This document shows positions 24,998 to 34,612 of a stretch of DNA of 64,000 nt, in pieces. The notes beneath the pieces were generated by a model. It was not told the DNA's origin. It did no database searches and worked only from the letters and a program-made list of their open reading frames with translations. The position numbers and the translations under genes were made by a program. The stretch lies in the NCBI RefSeq assembly GCF_036181745.1, contig NZ_CP108080.1, forward strand, positions 372,001 to 436,000, written 5' to 3'. Each line of letters opens with the position of its first letter. The stretch's first letter is position 1. The DNA is from Streptomyces sp. NBC_00259 (GTDB lineage Bacteria > Actinomycetota > Actinomycetes > Streptomycetales > Streptomycetaceae).

Positions 24998-26077
24998 TCA
25001 GCAGATGCGCGGCAGTTGCTCCCCGAGCGGCATGTCGACCACGCGGGTGCCGCCGAGCCCCGTGCGGGCCACCACCATTCCGGGGTGCGCCTCCACCGCC
25101 TCTCCGATCACCGCGGCCTCGCGGCCCAGCGGATGCGCGCGCATGGCCGCCAGCACGGCGTCGGCGTGCTCGCGCGGGACGAACGCGACGAGCTTGCCCT
25201 CGTTCGCGACGTACATCGGGTCGAGGCCGAGCACGGCGCAGGCGTTGGCGACGGCGGCCGGGACGGGGACGGCGCGTTCCTGGACGACGACGCCCGTGCC
25301 GGAGGCGGAGGCGATCTCGTTGAGCGCGGCGGCCAGTCCCCCGCGCGTCGGGTCCCGCAGGACGTGCAGATCCTCGGTGACGGCGAGCATCGCCTCCACC
25401 AGACCGGCGAGCGGGGCGCAGTCGCTCTCGATCTCCACCCCGAACTCCAGGCCCTCGCGCACGCTCATGATGGCCACGCCGTGGACCCCGACGGGTCCGC
25501 TGACGATCACGACGTCGCCGGGCACGACGCGCTGGGGACGCAGGTCGACACCGTGCGGGATCAGGCCGATGCCCGAGGTGTTGATGAAGATGCCGTCGCC
25601 GTGGCCCGCCTCCACGACCTTGGTGTCACCGGTCACCACCTCCACGCCCGCGGTCCGCGCGGCCGCCCCGAGGGCTTCGGCCACGCGCTGCACGACCGAC
25701 AGCTCGACGCCCTCCTCGAGGATGAACCCGCAGGACAGGTACGCGGGCCGGGCACCGCTCATGGCGAGGTCGTTGACCGTTCCGTTGACGGCGAGGTCGC
25801 CGATGCTGCCGCCGGGGAAGAACAGCGGCCGCACCACGAAGGAGTCGGTGGAGAACGCCAGCCGCGCACCGCCCAGTTCGAGCGCCGCGGCGTCGACCGT
25901 ACCGGCGAGGTCGGGCCCTCCGAAAGCGGGCAGGAAGAGGTGCTCGACCAGCTCCGCGGACATGGCGCCGCCACCGCCGTGGCCCATGACCACGCGCGGC
26001 TGGTTCCGCAGCGGCGCCGGGCACGTCCACCCGAGGACGTCCAGGGCTCCGGCTCTCACTTCGGTCGTCTCAGACAA
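24998..26077 (-). CDS. hypE: Hydrogenase maturation protein HypE
   Basis: HypE carries the carbamoyl group from HypF on its C-terminal Cys and dehydrates it to the thiocyanate that supplies active-site CN ligands. The 359-residue protein has the AIR-synthase-like fold (G-H-G-G-G-G near 32-37, [18 protein letters not shown]) and ends exactly in P-R-I-C, the essential C-terminal motif. The TTG start is preceded by GGAGG and overlaps the hypD stop by eight bases. It is the last gene of the hydrogenase locus. Confidence 0.95.
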   Translation of the reverse strand: MSETTEVRAGALDVLGWTCPAPLRNQPRVVMGHGGGGAMSAELVEHLFLPAFGGPDLAGTVDAAALELGGARLAFSTDSFVVRPLFFPGGSIGDLAVNGTVNDLAMSGARPAYLSCGFILEEGVELSVVQRVAEALGAAARTAGVEVVTGDTKVVEAGHGDGIFINTSGIGLIPHGVDLRPQRVVPGDVVIVSGPVGVHGVAIMSVREGLEFGVEIESDCAPLAGLVEAMLAVTEDLHVLRDPTRGGLAAALNEIASASGTGVVVQERAVPVPAAVANACAVLGLDPMYVANEGKLVAFVPREHADAVLAAMRAHPLGREAAVIGEAVEAHPGMVVARTGLGGTRVVDMPLGEQLPRIC

Positions 26078-27206
26078 CGGCGCTGCCCTCCAGGGAATCC
26101 GATGCGGCGGCGGGCGTCAGGTCCAGCCGCCGGTAGAGGTAGTAGGCCGCGCACGCGCCCTCACTGGAGACCATCGTGGCTCCCAGCGGGGTGCGCGGGG
26201 TGCAGCTGGTGCCGAACGCCTCGCACTCGTGGGGCTTCAGCAGGCCCTGCAGCACCTCGCCGCTGCGGCACGCCGCCGGTTCGCGGGTGTCGATGCCGGT
26301 CACCGAGAAGCGGTGCTCGGCGTCGTACTCCCGGTAGCGCGGGGACAGCCGCCATCCGCTGTCGGGGATCACCCCGATGCCGCGCCAGGAGCGGTCGGTG
26401 ACCTCGAAGACATCGGCCAGCATGGCCCGGGCGGCGGGGTTCCCCTCGGGCCTGACGGCCCGCGGGTAGGCGTTGTCCACGGTGTGCTCGCCGCGCTCCA
26501 GCTGGAGGACGGTGCGGCGTACTCCTTCGAGGATGTCCAGGGGCTCGAACCCGGTCACCACGATGGGGACCTCGTACCGCTCGGCGAGATCCGGGTACTC
26601 GCCGGTGCCCATCACGCTGCAGACGTGGCCGGCGGCGAGGAAGGCCTGTACGCGGCAGCTCGGGGAGCGCATGATCGCGTCGATCGCGGGCGGTACGCGC
26701 ACATGGGACACCAGCAGGCTGAAGTTGGGGATGCCGAGCTTGCGGGCCTGGTACACCGTCATGGCGTTGGGGGGCGCGGTGGTCTCGAAGCCGATGCCGA
26801 AGAACACGACCTCGCGGTCCGGGTTCTGCTGGGCGACACGCAGCGCGTCGAGCGGTGAGTACACCACTCGTACGTCGCCGCCCTCACTGCGCACCTGGAA
26901 CAGGTCGCGGTCCGTTCCCGGCACGCGCAGCATGTCCCCGAAGGAGCAGAAGATCACCCCGGGCCGGGACGCGATCGCCAGCGCCTTGTCGATGACCTCC
27001 AGCGGGGTGACGCAGACCGGGCAGCCCGGGCCGTGGATCAACTCCACCTCATCGGGCAGGAGTTGGTCGATGCCGTGCCGGATGATGGTGTGGGTCTGGC
27101 CTCCGCAGACCTCCATCAGCGCCCACGGCCGGGTCACGGTGGAGCGGATCTCGTCGAGCAGCCGCCTCGCCAGGTCGGGGTCCTGGAACTCGTCGATGTA
27201 CTTCAC
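26070..27206 (-). CDS. hypD: Hydrogenase maturation protein HypD
   Basis: HypD, with HypC, forms the iron-sulphur scaffold on which the Fe(CN)2CO unit is built. The 378-residue protein has the invariant [22 protein letters not shown] and the late Cys region ([17 protein letters not shown]) that holds the 4Fe-4S cluster. Its ATG overlaps the hypC stop as ATGA, so the partners are co-translated. Confidence 0.96.
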   Translation of the reverse strand: MKYIDEFQDPDLARRLLDEIRSTVTRPWALMEVCGGQTHTIIRHGIDQLLPDEVELIHGPGCPVCVTPLEVIDKALAIASRPGVIFCSFGDMLRVPGTDRDLFQVRSEGGDVRVVYSPLDALRVAQQNPDREVVFFGIGFETTAPPNAMTVYQARKLGIPNFSLLVSHVRVPPAIDAIMRSPSCRVQAFLAAGHVCSVMGTGEYPDLAERYEVPIVVTGFEPLDILEGVRRTVLQLERGEHTVDNAYPRAVRPEGNPAARAMLADVFEVTDRSWRGIGVIPDSGWRLSPRYREYDAEHRFSVTGIDTREPAACRSGEVLQGLLKPHECEAFGTSCTPRTPLGATMVSSEGACAAYYLYRRLDLTPAAASDSLEGSAVV

Positions 27207-27466
27207 TGCTGGGCCTCCAGGGGGTCGCCGAACTCCTCCTGGAGGAGGCCGAGGGTCTCGAACAGCTCCAGGGTCCGCCGCGCCGACTCTTCGTCCAGCC
27301 GCTGCAGGGCGAACCCCACGTGGACGATGGCGTATTCACCGACCCGCAGATCGGGCAGATACTCCAGGCACACCTCCTTGACGACGCCGCCGAAGTCGAC
27401 GGTGGCCATACGGGTGCCGTCCCGGTCCTCGATGTCCAGCACCCTGCCGGGTACCGCCAGGCACAT
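27203..27466 (-). CDS. hypC: Hydrogenase maturation chaperone HypC
   Basis: The 87-residue protein starts with M-C-L-A-V-P-G, whose Cys2 binds iron with HypD and contacts the large-subunit precursor. An acidic C-terminal helix follows. GAGGAGAG precedes the ATG. It is 54 bases downstream of hypF and coupled to hypD. Confidence 0.95.
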   Translation of the reverse strand: MCLAVPGRVLDIEDRDGTRMATVDFGGVVKEVCLEYLPDLRVGEYAIVHVGFALQRLDEESARRTLELFETLGLLQEEFGDPLEAQQ

Positions 27467-27520
27467 GTGTCTCTCCTCGCTGTCGTGCCGCGTGCCGCTG
27501 TCGTGCTTCGTGCCGCCGCG

Positions 27521-30007
27521 TCATCCGCTCTCTCCCGTGCCGGCCCCTCCCGTGCCGGTTCTCGCCGTCGCGCGGGCGGCCACGACGAGCTGGCCGAGCG
27601 CCAGTCCTCCGTCGTTCGGGGGGATCCTGTGGTGGCGCAGCACGGTGAACCCGTCCTCCCGCAGACCCCGGGCGCAGGCGGAGGAGAGCAGCGCGTTGGC
27701 GAACACTCCGCCGGTCAGCGCCACCGTCCCGAGCCCGTGCCGTTCGCGGGCCATCACGCAGATCCTGCGCACCAGTGCCGCGACCGCCGCGTGGAAGCGC
27801 GCCGCGACGACGGGTGCCGGGACGCCCGCGCGTACGTCGTCCGCGACCGCCGCCAGGACGGGTGCGGAGTCCGCGGTCAGCGCGGCCCCGGGTCCGGCGC
27901 CGGCCGGCCGCAGGGTGAAGGCGTAGGCCTCGCCGTACCCGCTCCCGGCCGTCACCGCGGCCCCTTCGAGCTCGATGGCCGCCTGCGCCTCGTACCCGGC
28001 GCTCTGGCACACGCCCGCCAGCGAGGAGACGGCGTCGAACAGCCGGCCCATGCTCGACGTGGGCACACAGTTCAGGTTTCGCTCCAACTGCCGTTCCAGG
28101 AGCCGCAGTTCCTGGGACGGGCAGGCGGCCACGCACGGCAGGTCACCGCTCCATTCGAGGCCCGCGGCGCGCAGATGGGCGAGGGCCATGCGGTACGGGC
28201 GCTGTACGGCCACGTCGCCGCCGGGGAGCGGGACGTACGCGAGGTGTGCGTAGCGGATGAAGCCGTCGTAGTCGGCGAGCAGGAACTCTCCGCCCCACAC
28301 CGCTCCGTCGTCGCCGTATCCGGTGCCGTCGAAGGCGACTCCGATCACCGGCCGCCCGCCGTCCAGGCCGTGCTCGGCCATGGCGGCCGCGACATGCGCG
28401 TGATGGTGCTGTACGCGGACGAGGGGCCGGCTCTCCGCGTTGTGCGCCGCCCAGCGGGCGGAGCGGTAGCCGGGGTGGCGGTCGGCCGCCAGCATTCCGG
28501 GCCGTACCCCCGTGATCTCCTCCAACTGCTCCTCGGCGCAGGCGAAGGCATGGTGCGTGGCCAAGTCGTCCATGTCGCCGATGTGGGCGGACAGCCAGGC
28601 CTTGCGGTCCTTGCCGAGGCAGAAGGTGTTCTTGAGGTCGCCGCCGACGGCGAGGGCCGGGCGGACGGACACGGGCAGGGTGACGGGCAGCGGGGCATGG
28701 CCGCGGGAACGGCGCAGCGTCAGCGGTTCTCCGTCGCAGACACGCACCACGGAGTCGTCGCACGGGACATGGATCGGGCGGTCGTGCAGCAGCCAGGCGT
28801 CGGCCAGGTCGGCCAGCCGCTCCAGTGCTTCCTCGTCGTCGGTGACGATCGGCTCACCGCCCATGTTGCCGCTGGTCATGACGAGGAGGCGGGGCCCGGG
28901 GCCCTCGTCGCCGGGAAGCCCGAGCAGCAGGTGGTGCAGTGGGGTGTACGGGAGCATGACGCCGAGGTCCGGGCTCCCGGGGGCGACCGCCTCGGCCGGC
29001 CTCGGGGCTCCGGGCCGCGGGAGGGGTTCGCTCCGGCGGCGCAGCAGGACGATGGGCCGGATGCTCCCGGTGAGCAACTCCCGTTCCGCCGCGTCCAGAT
29101 GGACGAGGTGGTCGATGTCCGTGAGGTCCCCGGCCATCAGCGCGAAGGGCTTGTCACCGCGCGCCTTGCGGCGGCGCAGCAGGGCCACGGCGGCCGCGTT
29201 CGTCGCGTCGCAGGCGAGGTGGTAGCCGCCGAGCCCCTTCACCGCGAGGATCGCGCCGTCGGACAGGAGCAGACGCGCCTCGGCGACCGGGTCGGCGCCG
29301 ACCGGACCGCCCAGGCTCCGGTCGTTCGGGTCGGGCGCGACCACGTGCCGGGATCGCAGCCCTGGCGCGGCGGGCGCCACGATCATCCGCAGCCGGGGCC
29401 CGCAGCAGGGGCAGGCGACGGGCTGGGCGTGGAAGCGGCGGTCGGCCGGATCGGCGTACTCCCGGGCGCAGTCGGCGCACATCGGGAAGTCGGCCATCGT
29501 GGTGTGCTCGCGGTCGTAGGGCAGGCCCTTGACGATGGTGAAGCGCGGACCGCAGTGCGTGCACGTGATGAAGGGATGCCGGTGGCGGCGGTCGGCCGGA
29601 TCGGCGAGCTCCCGGAGGCAGTCGGCGCAGGTGGCCGTGTCCGGGGAGACCAGAGTGCGCACCGGGCCGTCCGTCGTCGAAGCGACGATGATGAATCCGC
29701 TTCCGCCGGTTACGGGAACCTCCTGGTCGTGGACCGATTCGACGAGCGCGAGGGGCGGGGCCTCCTCGGCGATCCGGGCACAGAACCGGGCCACGGCGAG
29801 CGGTGTCCCCTCGACCTCCGCGACGACGCCTTCCCCGGTGTTGGTCACATGGCCGGTCAGCTCCAGTTCCGTGGCGAGGGCGTAGAGGAACGGCCGGAAG
29901 CCGACGCCCTGCACCACGCCCCGGACGGTGACCCGGCGCCGGCGCACGGTCGGGTCGACGGCGAGCCCCGGCATCGGGGCGGCCAGGCCCTGCCGGGATG
30001 TGGTCAC
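27521..30007 (-). CDS. hypF: Carbamoyltransferase HypF
   Basis: HypF makes carbamoyl-adenylate from carbamoyl phosphate and ATP and transfers the carbamoyl group to HypE. The 828-residue protein shows the four expected parts: an acylphosphatase domain (R-G-V-V-Q-G-V-G-F-R-P-F near 30-40), two zinc-finger pairs (C-A-D-C with C-T-H-C-G; C-A-D-C with C-P-C-C-G), a YrdC-like domain (L-A-V-K-G-L-G-G-Y-H) and a Kae1-like domain with H-H-A-H-V-A-A. The GTG start overlaps the hypB stop (GTGA). The gene order B-F-C-D-E is compact. Confidence 0.95.
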   Translation of the reverse strand: MTTSRQGLAAPMPGLAVDPTVRRRRVTVRGVVQGVGFRPFLYALATELELTGHVTNTGEGVVAEVEGTPLAVARFCARIAEEAPPLALVESVHDQEVPVTGGSGFIIVASTTDGPVRTLVSPDTATCADCLRELADPADRRHRHPFITCTHCGPRFTIVKGLPYDREHTTMADFPMCADCAREYADPADRRFHAQPVACPCCGPRLRMIVAPAAPGLRSRHVVAPDPNDRSLGGPVGADPVAEARLLLSDGAILAVKGLGGYHLACDATNAAAVALLRRRKARGDKPFALMAGDLTDIDHLVHLDAAERELLTGSIRPIVLLRRRSEPLPRPGAPRPAEAVAPGSPDLGVMLPYTPLHHLLLGLPGDEGPGPRLLVMTSGNMGGEPIVTDDEEALERLADLADAWLLHDRPIHVPCDDSVVRVCDGEPLTLRRSRGHAPLPVTLPVSVRPALAVGGDLKNTFCLGKDRKAWLSAHIGDMDDLATHHAFACAEEQLEEITGVRPGMLAADRHPGYRSARWAAHNAESRPLVRVQHHHAHVAAAMAEHGLDGGRPVIGVAFDGTGYGDDGAVWGGEFLLADYDGFIRYAHLAYVPLPGGDVAVQRPYRMALAHLRAAGLEWSGDLPCVAACPSQELRLLERQLERNLNCVPTSSMGRLFDAVSSLAGVCQSAGYEAQAAIELEGAAVTAGSGYGEAYAFTLRPAGAGPGAALTADSAPVLAAVADDVRAGVPAPVVAARFHAAVAALVRRICVMARERHGLGTVALTGGVFANALLSSACARGLREDGFTVLRHHRIPPNDGGLALGQLVVAARATARTGTGGAGTGESG

Positions 30008-30699
30008 GACCTCGCCCGCGCCATCACCGGCGTGTGGACTCCGGTGCCTTCGGTGGCGGCCAGCGCCCGGTCGAGCAGGACTCCGGCCCCCTCACCGGTG
30101 CGCGCGGACGTCAGGACCACGTCCACGCCGGGGTTGACCTGTTCGACGTGGGCGCGGAAGGCGGCCTCGTCGAAGCCGACGGCCGTCGCGATGTCGGTCT
30201 TGGTGACGACCACGAGCTGGGCGAGTCCGAAGGCGGTGGGGTACTTCAGCGGCTTGTCCTCGCCTTCGGTGACCGAGGCGAGCACGACTCTGAGCGACTC
30301 GCCGAGGTCGTACGAGGCGGGGCAGACGAGGTTGCCGACGTTCTCCACGAACAGCAGCCGGGTGTCCTCGGGCAGCCAGCCGTCCAGATGGCCGGCGAGC
30401 ATGTCCGCCTCCAGATGGCAGAGCCCGTCGGTGAGGACCTGCTTGACCGGGAGTCCGGACCTGGCGAGGCGCACGGCGTCGTTCTCGGTGGCCAGGTCGG
30501 CCGTGAGGGCCGCGGCCCGTACGCCCCGCTCGCGCGCCAGCAGCAGCTCGCCCTCCAGCAGCGCGGTCTTGCCGCTGCCCGGGCTGGAGAGCACGTTGAC
30601 GACCGTCGTCCCGCGGGCCGCCAGCTCAGCGCGCAGTGTCTGCGCTGTCGCGTCGTTCTTGGCCAGCACGGCCTGTTGCAGATCGACCACACGGCACAT
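30004..30699 (-). CDS. hypB: Nickel-insertion GTPase HypB
   Basis: HypB is the GTPase that helps HypA deliver nickel. The 231-residue protein has a P-loop G-S-G-K-T, L-T-A-D-L, F-V-E-N-V-G-N-L-V-C-P and V-V-T-K-T-D. The N terminus is short and lacks the His-rich nickel store and the C-x-x-C-G-C motif of some homologues, so storage must occur elsewhere. GAGGAGGG lies before the ATG, three bases after hypA. Confidence 0.95.
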   Translation of the reverse strand: MCRVVDLQQAVLAKNDATAQTLRAELAARGTTVVNVLSSPGSGKTALLEGELLLARERGVRAAALTADLATENDAVRLARSGLPVKQVLTDGLCHLEADMLAGHLDGWLPEDTRLLFVENVGNLVCPASYDLGESLRVVLASVTEGEDKPLKYPTAFGLAQLVVVTKTDIATAVGFDEAAFRAHVEQVNPGVDVVLTSARTGEGAGVLLDRALAATEGTGVHTPVMARARS

Positions 30700-30702
30700 G
30701 GA

Positions 30703-31095
30703 TCAGCCCTCCTCGGAGATCGGTTGGCGGACGCGTACGTCCGCGGGGTCGTCGTCCCACTCCACGGCCGCGATCCGCAGCTCGCGGCCCGCGACGAGCT
30801 CCGCGGTCGCCTGCCCGCACTCCGGACAGCACAGCCGCGGTGGCATGCCCACCGCCCATTCGTCCGCGCACGCCTCGCAGCGGGCACGGCCGGGAACGGG
30901 CTCGGTGACCAGCGCGGCTCCTTCCAGAACGGTGCCTTCGCAGGCGAGCTGGAAGGAGAAGGCGAGCGCGTCGGGGACCACTCCGGCCAGTTCGCCGATC
31001 CGCAGGCGTACGGTGCGCACCGCGGTGGCGCCGTGGGAGCGCGCCGCTTCCTCGACCTGGTCGACGACGGCCAGCGCGATGGACATCTCGTGCAT
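30703..31095 (-). CDS. hypA: Nickel metallochaperone HypA
   Basis: The 130-residue protein begins M-H-E-M-S-I-A; His2 is the known nickel ligand. A zinc ribbon follows (C-E-A-C near 72 and C-P-E-C near 89). The tail after the ribbon is acidic and longer than in E. coli HypA. It is the first of the hyp maturation genes after the microprotein and feeds HypB. Confidence 0.94.
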   Translation of the reverse strand: MHEMSIALAVVDQVEEAARSHGATAVRTVRLRIGELAGVVPDALAFSFQLACEGTVLEGAALVTEPVPGRARCEACADEWAVGMPPRLCCPECGQATAELVAGRELRIAAVEWDDDPADVRVRQPISEEG

Positions 31096-31236
31096 CGGTC
31101 TCCGTCCTGCGGGGCAGTCGGCCCGTGCGGCCCGATGACAGGCGACGCGGCCGTGCCCATTACAGGCGCGACCGTGGGGACCCGGCCGACCGGCACGCCG
31201 AGGCCACCCGGTTGCGTACGCCGTTCGGTGCAGCCG

Positions 31237-31258
31237 CCGGGCGCCCGCGTCCGCCCGG
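31237..31258 (-). terminator. Possible hairpin between the microprotein gene and hypA
   Basis: A seven-base-pair G/C stem with an eight-base loop lies just after the stop of the 36-residue gene and 142 bases before hypA. With the longest gap in the locus (174 bases) it may mark a partial stop or processing point, so hypABFCDE could be expressed at a different level from the structural genes. Confidence 0.35.
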
Positions 31259-31269
31259 GCGACGCCGCG

Positions 31270-31380
31270 TCACATCCTGCGGATGCGCAGGTAACGCTTG
31301 AGGTCGGGGAAGAACCCCTTGACGAGGGCGGCCAGCGCGGTGACAGCGGCGGCTGCTCCGCCGACGACTTTCTTGTTCAC
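31270..31380 (-). CDS. 36-residue microprotein in the hydrogenase locus (DUF6893-like)
   Basis: A GTG start with GAGGAG seven bases upstream opens a 36-codon frame that begins M-N-K-K-V-V-G-G-A-A-A-A and ends K-R-Y-L-R-I-R-R-M. A short Ala/Val-rich helix of about 18 residues is followed by a Phe-Phe-Pro turn and a basic amphipathic tail. This matches what I remember of the DUF6893 family of Streptomyces small proteins. It starts ten bases after the maturation-protease stop. It could be a membrane-associated helix; no cysteine or metal motif is present. Function is unknown. Confidence 0.75.
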   Translation of the reverse strand: MNKKVVGGAAAAVTALAALVKGFFPDLKRYLRIRRM

Positions 31381-31390
31381 GGTGTGCTCC

Positions 31391-31909
31391 TCATGTCAGG
31401 GCTGTGTGGTGCACCAGGTCCATGACCATCCGGACGGCCTCCGGTACGGCGGCGGCCACCTGCGGGCTGAGTCCGATGCCCTCGTCGACGCGGGCGGGTT
31501 CGCAGCCGACGACGAAGGTGCGGCGCGGCGGGTGGGCTCCCGTGCCCGCGCAGAGCGTGTCCAGCAGGGCGAGGACGGCGTCCGGTGACATCCGGTGGCC
31601 GTCGAGCGGCACGCCGTCCGCGATGCCGCCCGTACCGTCGGGTGTGCTCGCCCCGTCGGGAGTGCCGGCCTCGATCAGATGGAGCGTTCCGGGCTCGCTG
31701 CCGCGCGCGGTCGCGTCGACGAGGACGAGGGTGTCGTAGCCGTCGAGGAGCTGGTAGGCGAGGTGGACGCCCCGGATGCCGATGTCCATGACCTCGACGT
31801 GGCCCGGCAGTTGACGGCCGGTGAGTGCGCGTACGGTCTCGACGCCGAAGCCGTCGTCGCCGAGGAAGATGTTGCCGACGCCGGCGACGAGCGTCCGGTT
31901 GCCGTTCAC
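31391..31909 (-). CDS. Hydrogenase maturation endopeptidase (HyaD/HycI family)
   Basis: This protease removes the C-terminal tail of the large subunit once nickel is in place. The 172-residue protein has G-V-G-N-I-F-L-G-D-D-G-F-G at the N terminus, M-D-I-G-I-R-G-V-H in the middle and G-H-R-M-S-P in the second half, supplying the acidic and His nickel ligands known in the family. The large subunit here has a 23-residue tail after its last nickel-site motif, a fitting substrate. It overlaps the unknown 468-residue gene by four bases. Confidence 0.92.
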   Translation of the reverse strand: MNGNRTLVAGVGNIFLGDDGFGVETVRALTGRQLPGHVEVMDIGIRGVHLAYQLLDGYDTLVLVDATARGSEPGTLHLIEAGTPDGASTPDGTGGIADGVPLDGHRMSPDAVLALLDTLCAGTGAHPPRRTFVVGCEPARVDEGIGLSPQVAAAVPEAVRMVMDLVHHTALT

Positions 31910-33312
31910 GACGCCCCCAGGGGTTCGACCTCGTCGGGCTGGAAGTACAGGAACCGGCCCTGCTCCCGGCGGATGTCGGCGCCGGGATCGCCTTCGACGG
32001 TCACGGCGATGTGCACCCCGCCGTCCACGTCGTGCAGGACGGCCTCGACCAGGGCGGCGCGGCCGTGCAGGAAGAGGTCCTGGGCGTCACTGTGGCGCAG
32101 CCCCGGCCGCAGTACGACCCGGCTGCCGGCGCCCACCGGCACGCCGCCGACCACGACCTGATCGTGCTCCGGGTCGACGTCCGTGTCGCCCCCCGGGTCC
32201 CACCAGGGCGTTTCCGGTCTGGCGGTGCCGTGTTCGCCGAACCCCGAGGGTCCAGGCCGGCTGATCTCCTTGAGGCTGCGGACCGCGCCGTGCAGCCGCT
32301 CCAGGACCTCGGGGGGCATGGAGTCGGCCAGCTCGACGACGGCCGCCGCCCGGGCGTCCGTGCCCCGGGCCTCCCGCTTCTCCTCGTCGGTGAGGGCCGC
32401 GGTGCGCAGGGCCAGGATCTCGTCGATCTCGGTCGCGTCGTACAGGGCGCCCGGGCTCTCCGGCGCGATGGCCGGGTGGTCCTCCAGGATGATCGGCGAG
32501 GAGAGCACGAGGTCCGCACGGCCGGGTTCGCCCGCGAGGACGGGCCAGGTGTGCAGGTTCCGGCAGGCCTTGACGGCGCCCTTGGCCCACTGGGGCGGAT
32601 CGGTCATCGAGAGGAACGCGCCCGCGTCCAGGCACAGCAGCAGATGGCTGGCGACCAGCGAGTGCGGCAGCGCCGCGTCGCGTTCCGCGCCGGGCTCCGG
32701 CATCCAGGTGCTGGTGTTCTCCACGACGGCGGTCAGCCGCATCGTCCGGTAGGGGCCGTCGAGTTCGGCCGCGGAGAGGCGTACGACCCCGCTGATCTCC
32801 TCCCGGCGGCGTACGAGCCTGCCCACCGTGCGACCGGCGCCGTCCTGGACGGGTTCGGTCTCCTCGCCGGCGGGCCGGGTGAAGGGGATGACCGCGCCCT
32901 CGCCGGCCAGCGCGCTCACGGGCACGGTCAGTTCGACGCGTTCCTCCAGGCCTTCGTCCCACGGGACCAGGACCCGGTCGTGGAGGCGGAGCTCGCCGAC
33001 CGTCTCGAACGCGCCGTCCGCGCCTGCCTGTTGCACGATGCGCCGCTGCGTGTGCAGGAAGCGGATCTCGACCGCGAGGCTCGCGCCGGGCTTCGGCTCC
33101 ATGAGGCATTCGGTGTGCTGGAACTCGTGCTCCTCGCAGCCGGCGCTCCACGCGGGCGGCACGAGCACCCCGAACTGCCAGCGCAGCCTGTTCTTGGCGG
33201 CCGAGGCCCGGTACGGGTACAGCACATAGCCCTCGAAGAGCACGGCGTCGGCCACCTGGCGTGCGGTGGCGAGCCGGGCCTCGGTCGCCGGGGTGAACAC
33301 GGCGGTGGTCAT
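31906..33312 (-). CDS. Unknown 468-residue hydrogenase-locus protein
   Basis: I do not recognise a domain. The N-terminal third has Y-V-L-Y-P-Y-R-A-S-A-A-K-N and C-E-E-H-E-F-Q-H-T-E-C-L, a Cys/His/Glu-rich stretch that could bind metal. The middle is beta-rich and the last 70 residues repeat short strands. There is no signal peptide or membrane segment. ATGA overlaps bind it to the DUF6084 gene upstream and the protease downstream, so it belongs to the hydrogenase operon. Such proteins accompany group 1h hydrogenases; role in maturation, assembly or electron transfer is untested. Confidence 0.85.
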   Translation of the reverse strand: MTTAVFTPATEARLATARQVADAVLFEGYVLYPYRASAAKNRLRWQFGVLVPPAWSAGCEEHEFQHTECLMEPKPGASLAVEIRFLHTQRRIVQQAGADGAFETVGELRLHDRVLVPWDEGLEERVELTVPVSALAGEGAVIPFTRPAGEETEPVQDGAGRTVGRLVRRREEISGVVRLSAAELDGPYRTMRLTAVVENTSTWMPEPGAERDAALPHSLVASHLLLCLDAGAFLSMTDPPQWAKGAVKACRNLHTWPVLAGEPGRADLVLSSPIILEDHPAIAPESPGALYDATEIDEILALRTAALTDEEKREARGTDARAAAVVELADSMPPEVLERLHGAVRSLKEISRPGPSGFGEHGTARPETPWWDPGGDTDVDPEHDQVVVGGVPVGAGSRVVLRPGLRHSDAQDLFLHGRAALVEAVLHDVDGGVHIAVTVEGDPGADIRREQGRFLYFQPDEVEPLGAS

Positions 33313-33950
33313 GGGGCCGTCCTCTCGTCCGTCGCGTCGAGGAGCGCCGCGATGGTGCTCTCCCAGGACGGCAGGGCCCGCCGCGACCGGAAGGCGAGCA
33401 GGGCGTCCATGCTGTCGCGGGGCAGCCGGATCCAGCCGCAGCCGGGGAAGTGCTGCTCGAGCATCTCCTGCCAGATCTTCACCGGCATCCGGAACGACGC
33501 CTCCCGGTCCCAGGGCACCGGTTCGACATGGAAGCCGCCGGCGCCGGTGAACGCGGTGCCGGAGAAGAGCATCAGCAGCGGCACCTCGCCTTCGCTCAGC
33601 GCGTGCGCGTAGCGGGTCGCGGCGACGTCCATGTCGTAGGTGCAGGGCACGACGAGGTCGGTCTCGGTCTCTCCGGTGAAGCCGGGCACCATGACCGAGA
33701 CCTGTGCGAACTGCAGCGGGTGCAGGGTGCTGCCCCAGCGTGAGCGTTCCCCGAAGAGGTCTCGCACTCCGTCGGCCTCGTCGTCGGCGTAGCCGCGGCG
33801 GGCCGGTTCGATGCGCAACTGGCAGCGCAGGGCGAGCGCGTGGACCCGCGTTCCCTCGGAGGCGGTGATCCGCAGCCGGAAGACGAGCGTGGGTCCTGCG
33901 GCGTACGGATCCGCCCGTACTCCCGTACAGGTGAAGGTGAGGTGGGTCAT
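33309..33950 (-). CDS. DUF6084 hydrogenase-associated protein
   Basis: The 213-residue protein begins M-T-H-L-T-F and is mainly beta-strands in its first half (L-V-F-R-L-R-I-T, L-A-L-R-C-Q-L-R-I), with D-L-F-G-E-R-S-R-W and L-L-M-L-F-S-G-T-A-F in the middle and W-I-R-L-P-R-D near the end. I assign it to DUF6084, a family I associate with Streptomyces hydrogenase loci; the function is unknown. It is coupled by ATGA to the DUF5947 gene upstream and the 468-residue gene downstream. Confidence 0.8.
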   Translation of the reverse strand: MTHLTFTCTGVRADPYAAGPTLVFRLRITASEGTRVHALALRCQLRIEPARRGYADDEADGVRDLFGERSRWGSTLHPLQFAQVSVMVPGFTGETETDLVVPCTYDMDVAATRYAHALSEGEVPLLMLFSGTAFTGAGGFHVEPVPWDREASFRMPVKIWQEMLEQHFPGCGWIRLPRDSMDALLAFRSRRALPSWESTIAALLDATDERTAP

Positions 33951-34612
33951 GACCTGCTCTCCTGGAGCGGGGTGGCCTGTCGGCGTACGCGGTCGAAGAA
34001 GGCGTCGAGACCGGCGCGGGCCTCCGCCCCGCCGTCGAAGCCCTGCCAGCTCAGCCGCATCCGGCCCACCAGTTCGTAGGCGCTGTCGACCGGCACCAGA
34101 TGGCACTCGGTGCGGTCGTCGGTGCGGCGCAACAGCAGGGCCTCCACATCGGGTTCGAGCATGCCGGCGAGTGGTGTGGCGGCGAGCAGGGTCTCCCAGG
34201 ACGAGGGCTCCAGCTCGCTCTCGGTCGCGCCGGCCGGGCTCGGGTAGAGCACGACCGGGAGGTCGAGTGCGGAGTTGCGGAAGCAGAAGGCGACTCCGAC
34301 CGGGATCCGCAGAAGTTCCCAGGTGGTGTCGTCGATCCGGTGACCGGGGTCGGAGAGGTAGCGGCCGGGTACCGCCCGGAAGCGTCCCTGCGACGCGCCG
34401 GGCCGGTCCAGGAGGTGGGCACACGGGACGCAGGCGCAGGCGAGCCGCCGCTGCTCGGTGTCCACCAGGTGCCGGTGGCGGTCGTCGGGCAGCGGTACGC
34501 CGCACAGTTCGCAGCGTTCCTCGCGAGGCGCCCGGGGCGCCGTGAAGCGGCGCAGTCCGCGGAGGTCCGGGGCGGGCCGCGGCCGCCCCGAACCCTTCGG
34601 GTACGCGCTCAC
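33947..34612 (-). CDS. DUF5947 hydrogenase-associated protein with Cys pairs
   Basis: The 221-residue protein has C-E-L-C (34-37) and C-A-C-V-P-C (59-64), with His47 and His49 between, a layout able to hold zinc or an iron-sulphur centre. The C-terminal part is helical and contains W-E-L-L-R-I-P-V and F-F-R/N-S features. The GTG start overlaps the NifU-like stop as GTGA. I place it in DUF5947 from memory. Position next to the structural genes suggests a part in metal-centre assembly or electron transfer. Confidence 0.8.
   Translation of the reverse strand: MSAYPKGSGRPRPAPDLRGLRRFTAPRAPREERCELCGVPLPDDRHRHLVDTEQRRLACACVPCAHLLDRPGASQGRFRAVPGRYLSDPGHRIDDTTWELLRIPVGVAFCFRNSALDLPVVLYPSPAGATESELEPSSWETLLAATPLAGMLEPDVEALLLRRTDDRTECHLVPVDSAYELVGRMRLSWQGFDGGAEARAGLDAFFDRVRRQATPLQESRS

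Noticed and set aside
27320..31138. A 1272-codon plus-strand open frame across the hyp genes
   Set aside because: It is antisense to hypF, hypB and hypA, whose motifs are unmistakable; large antisense frames are normal at this GC content.
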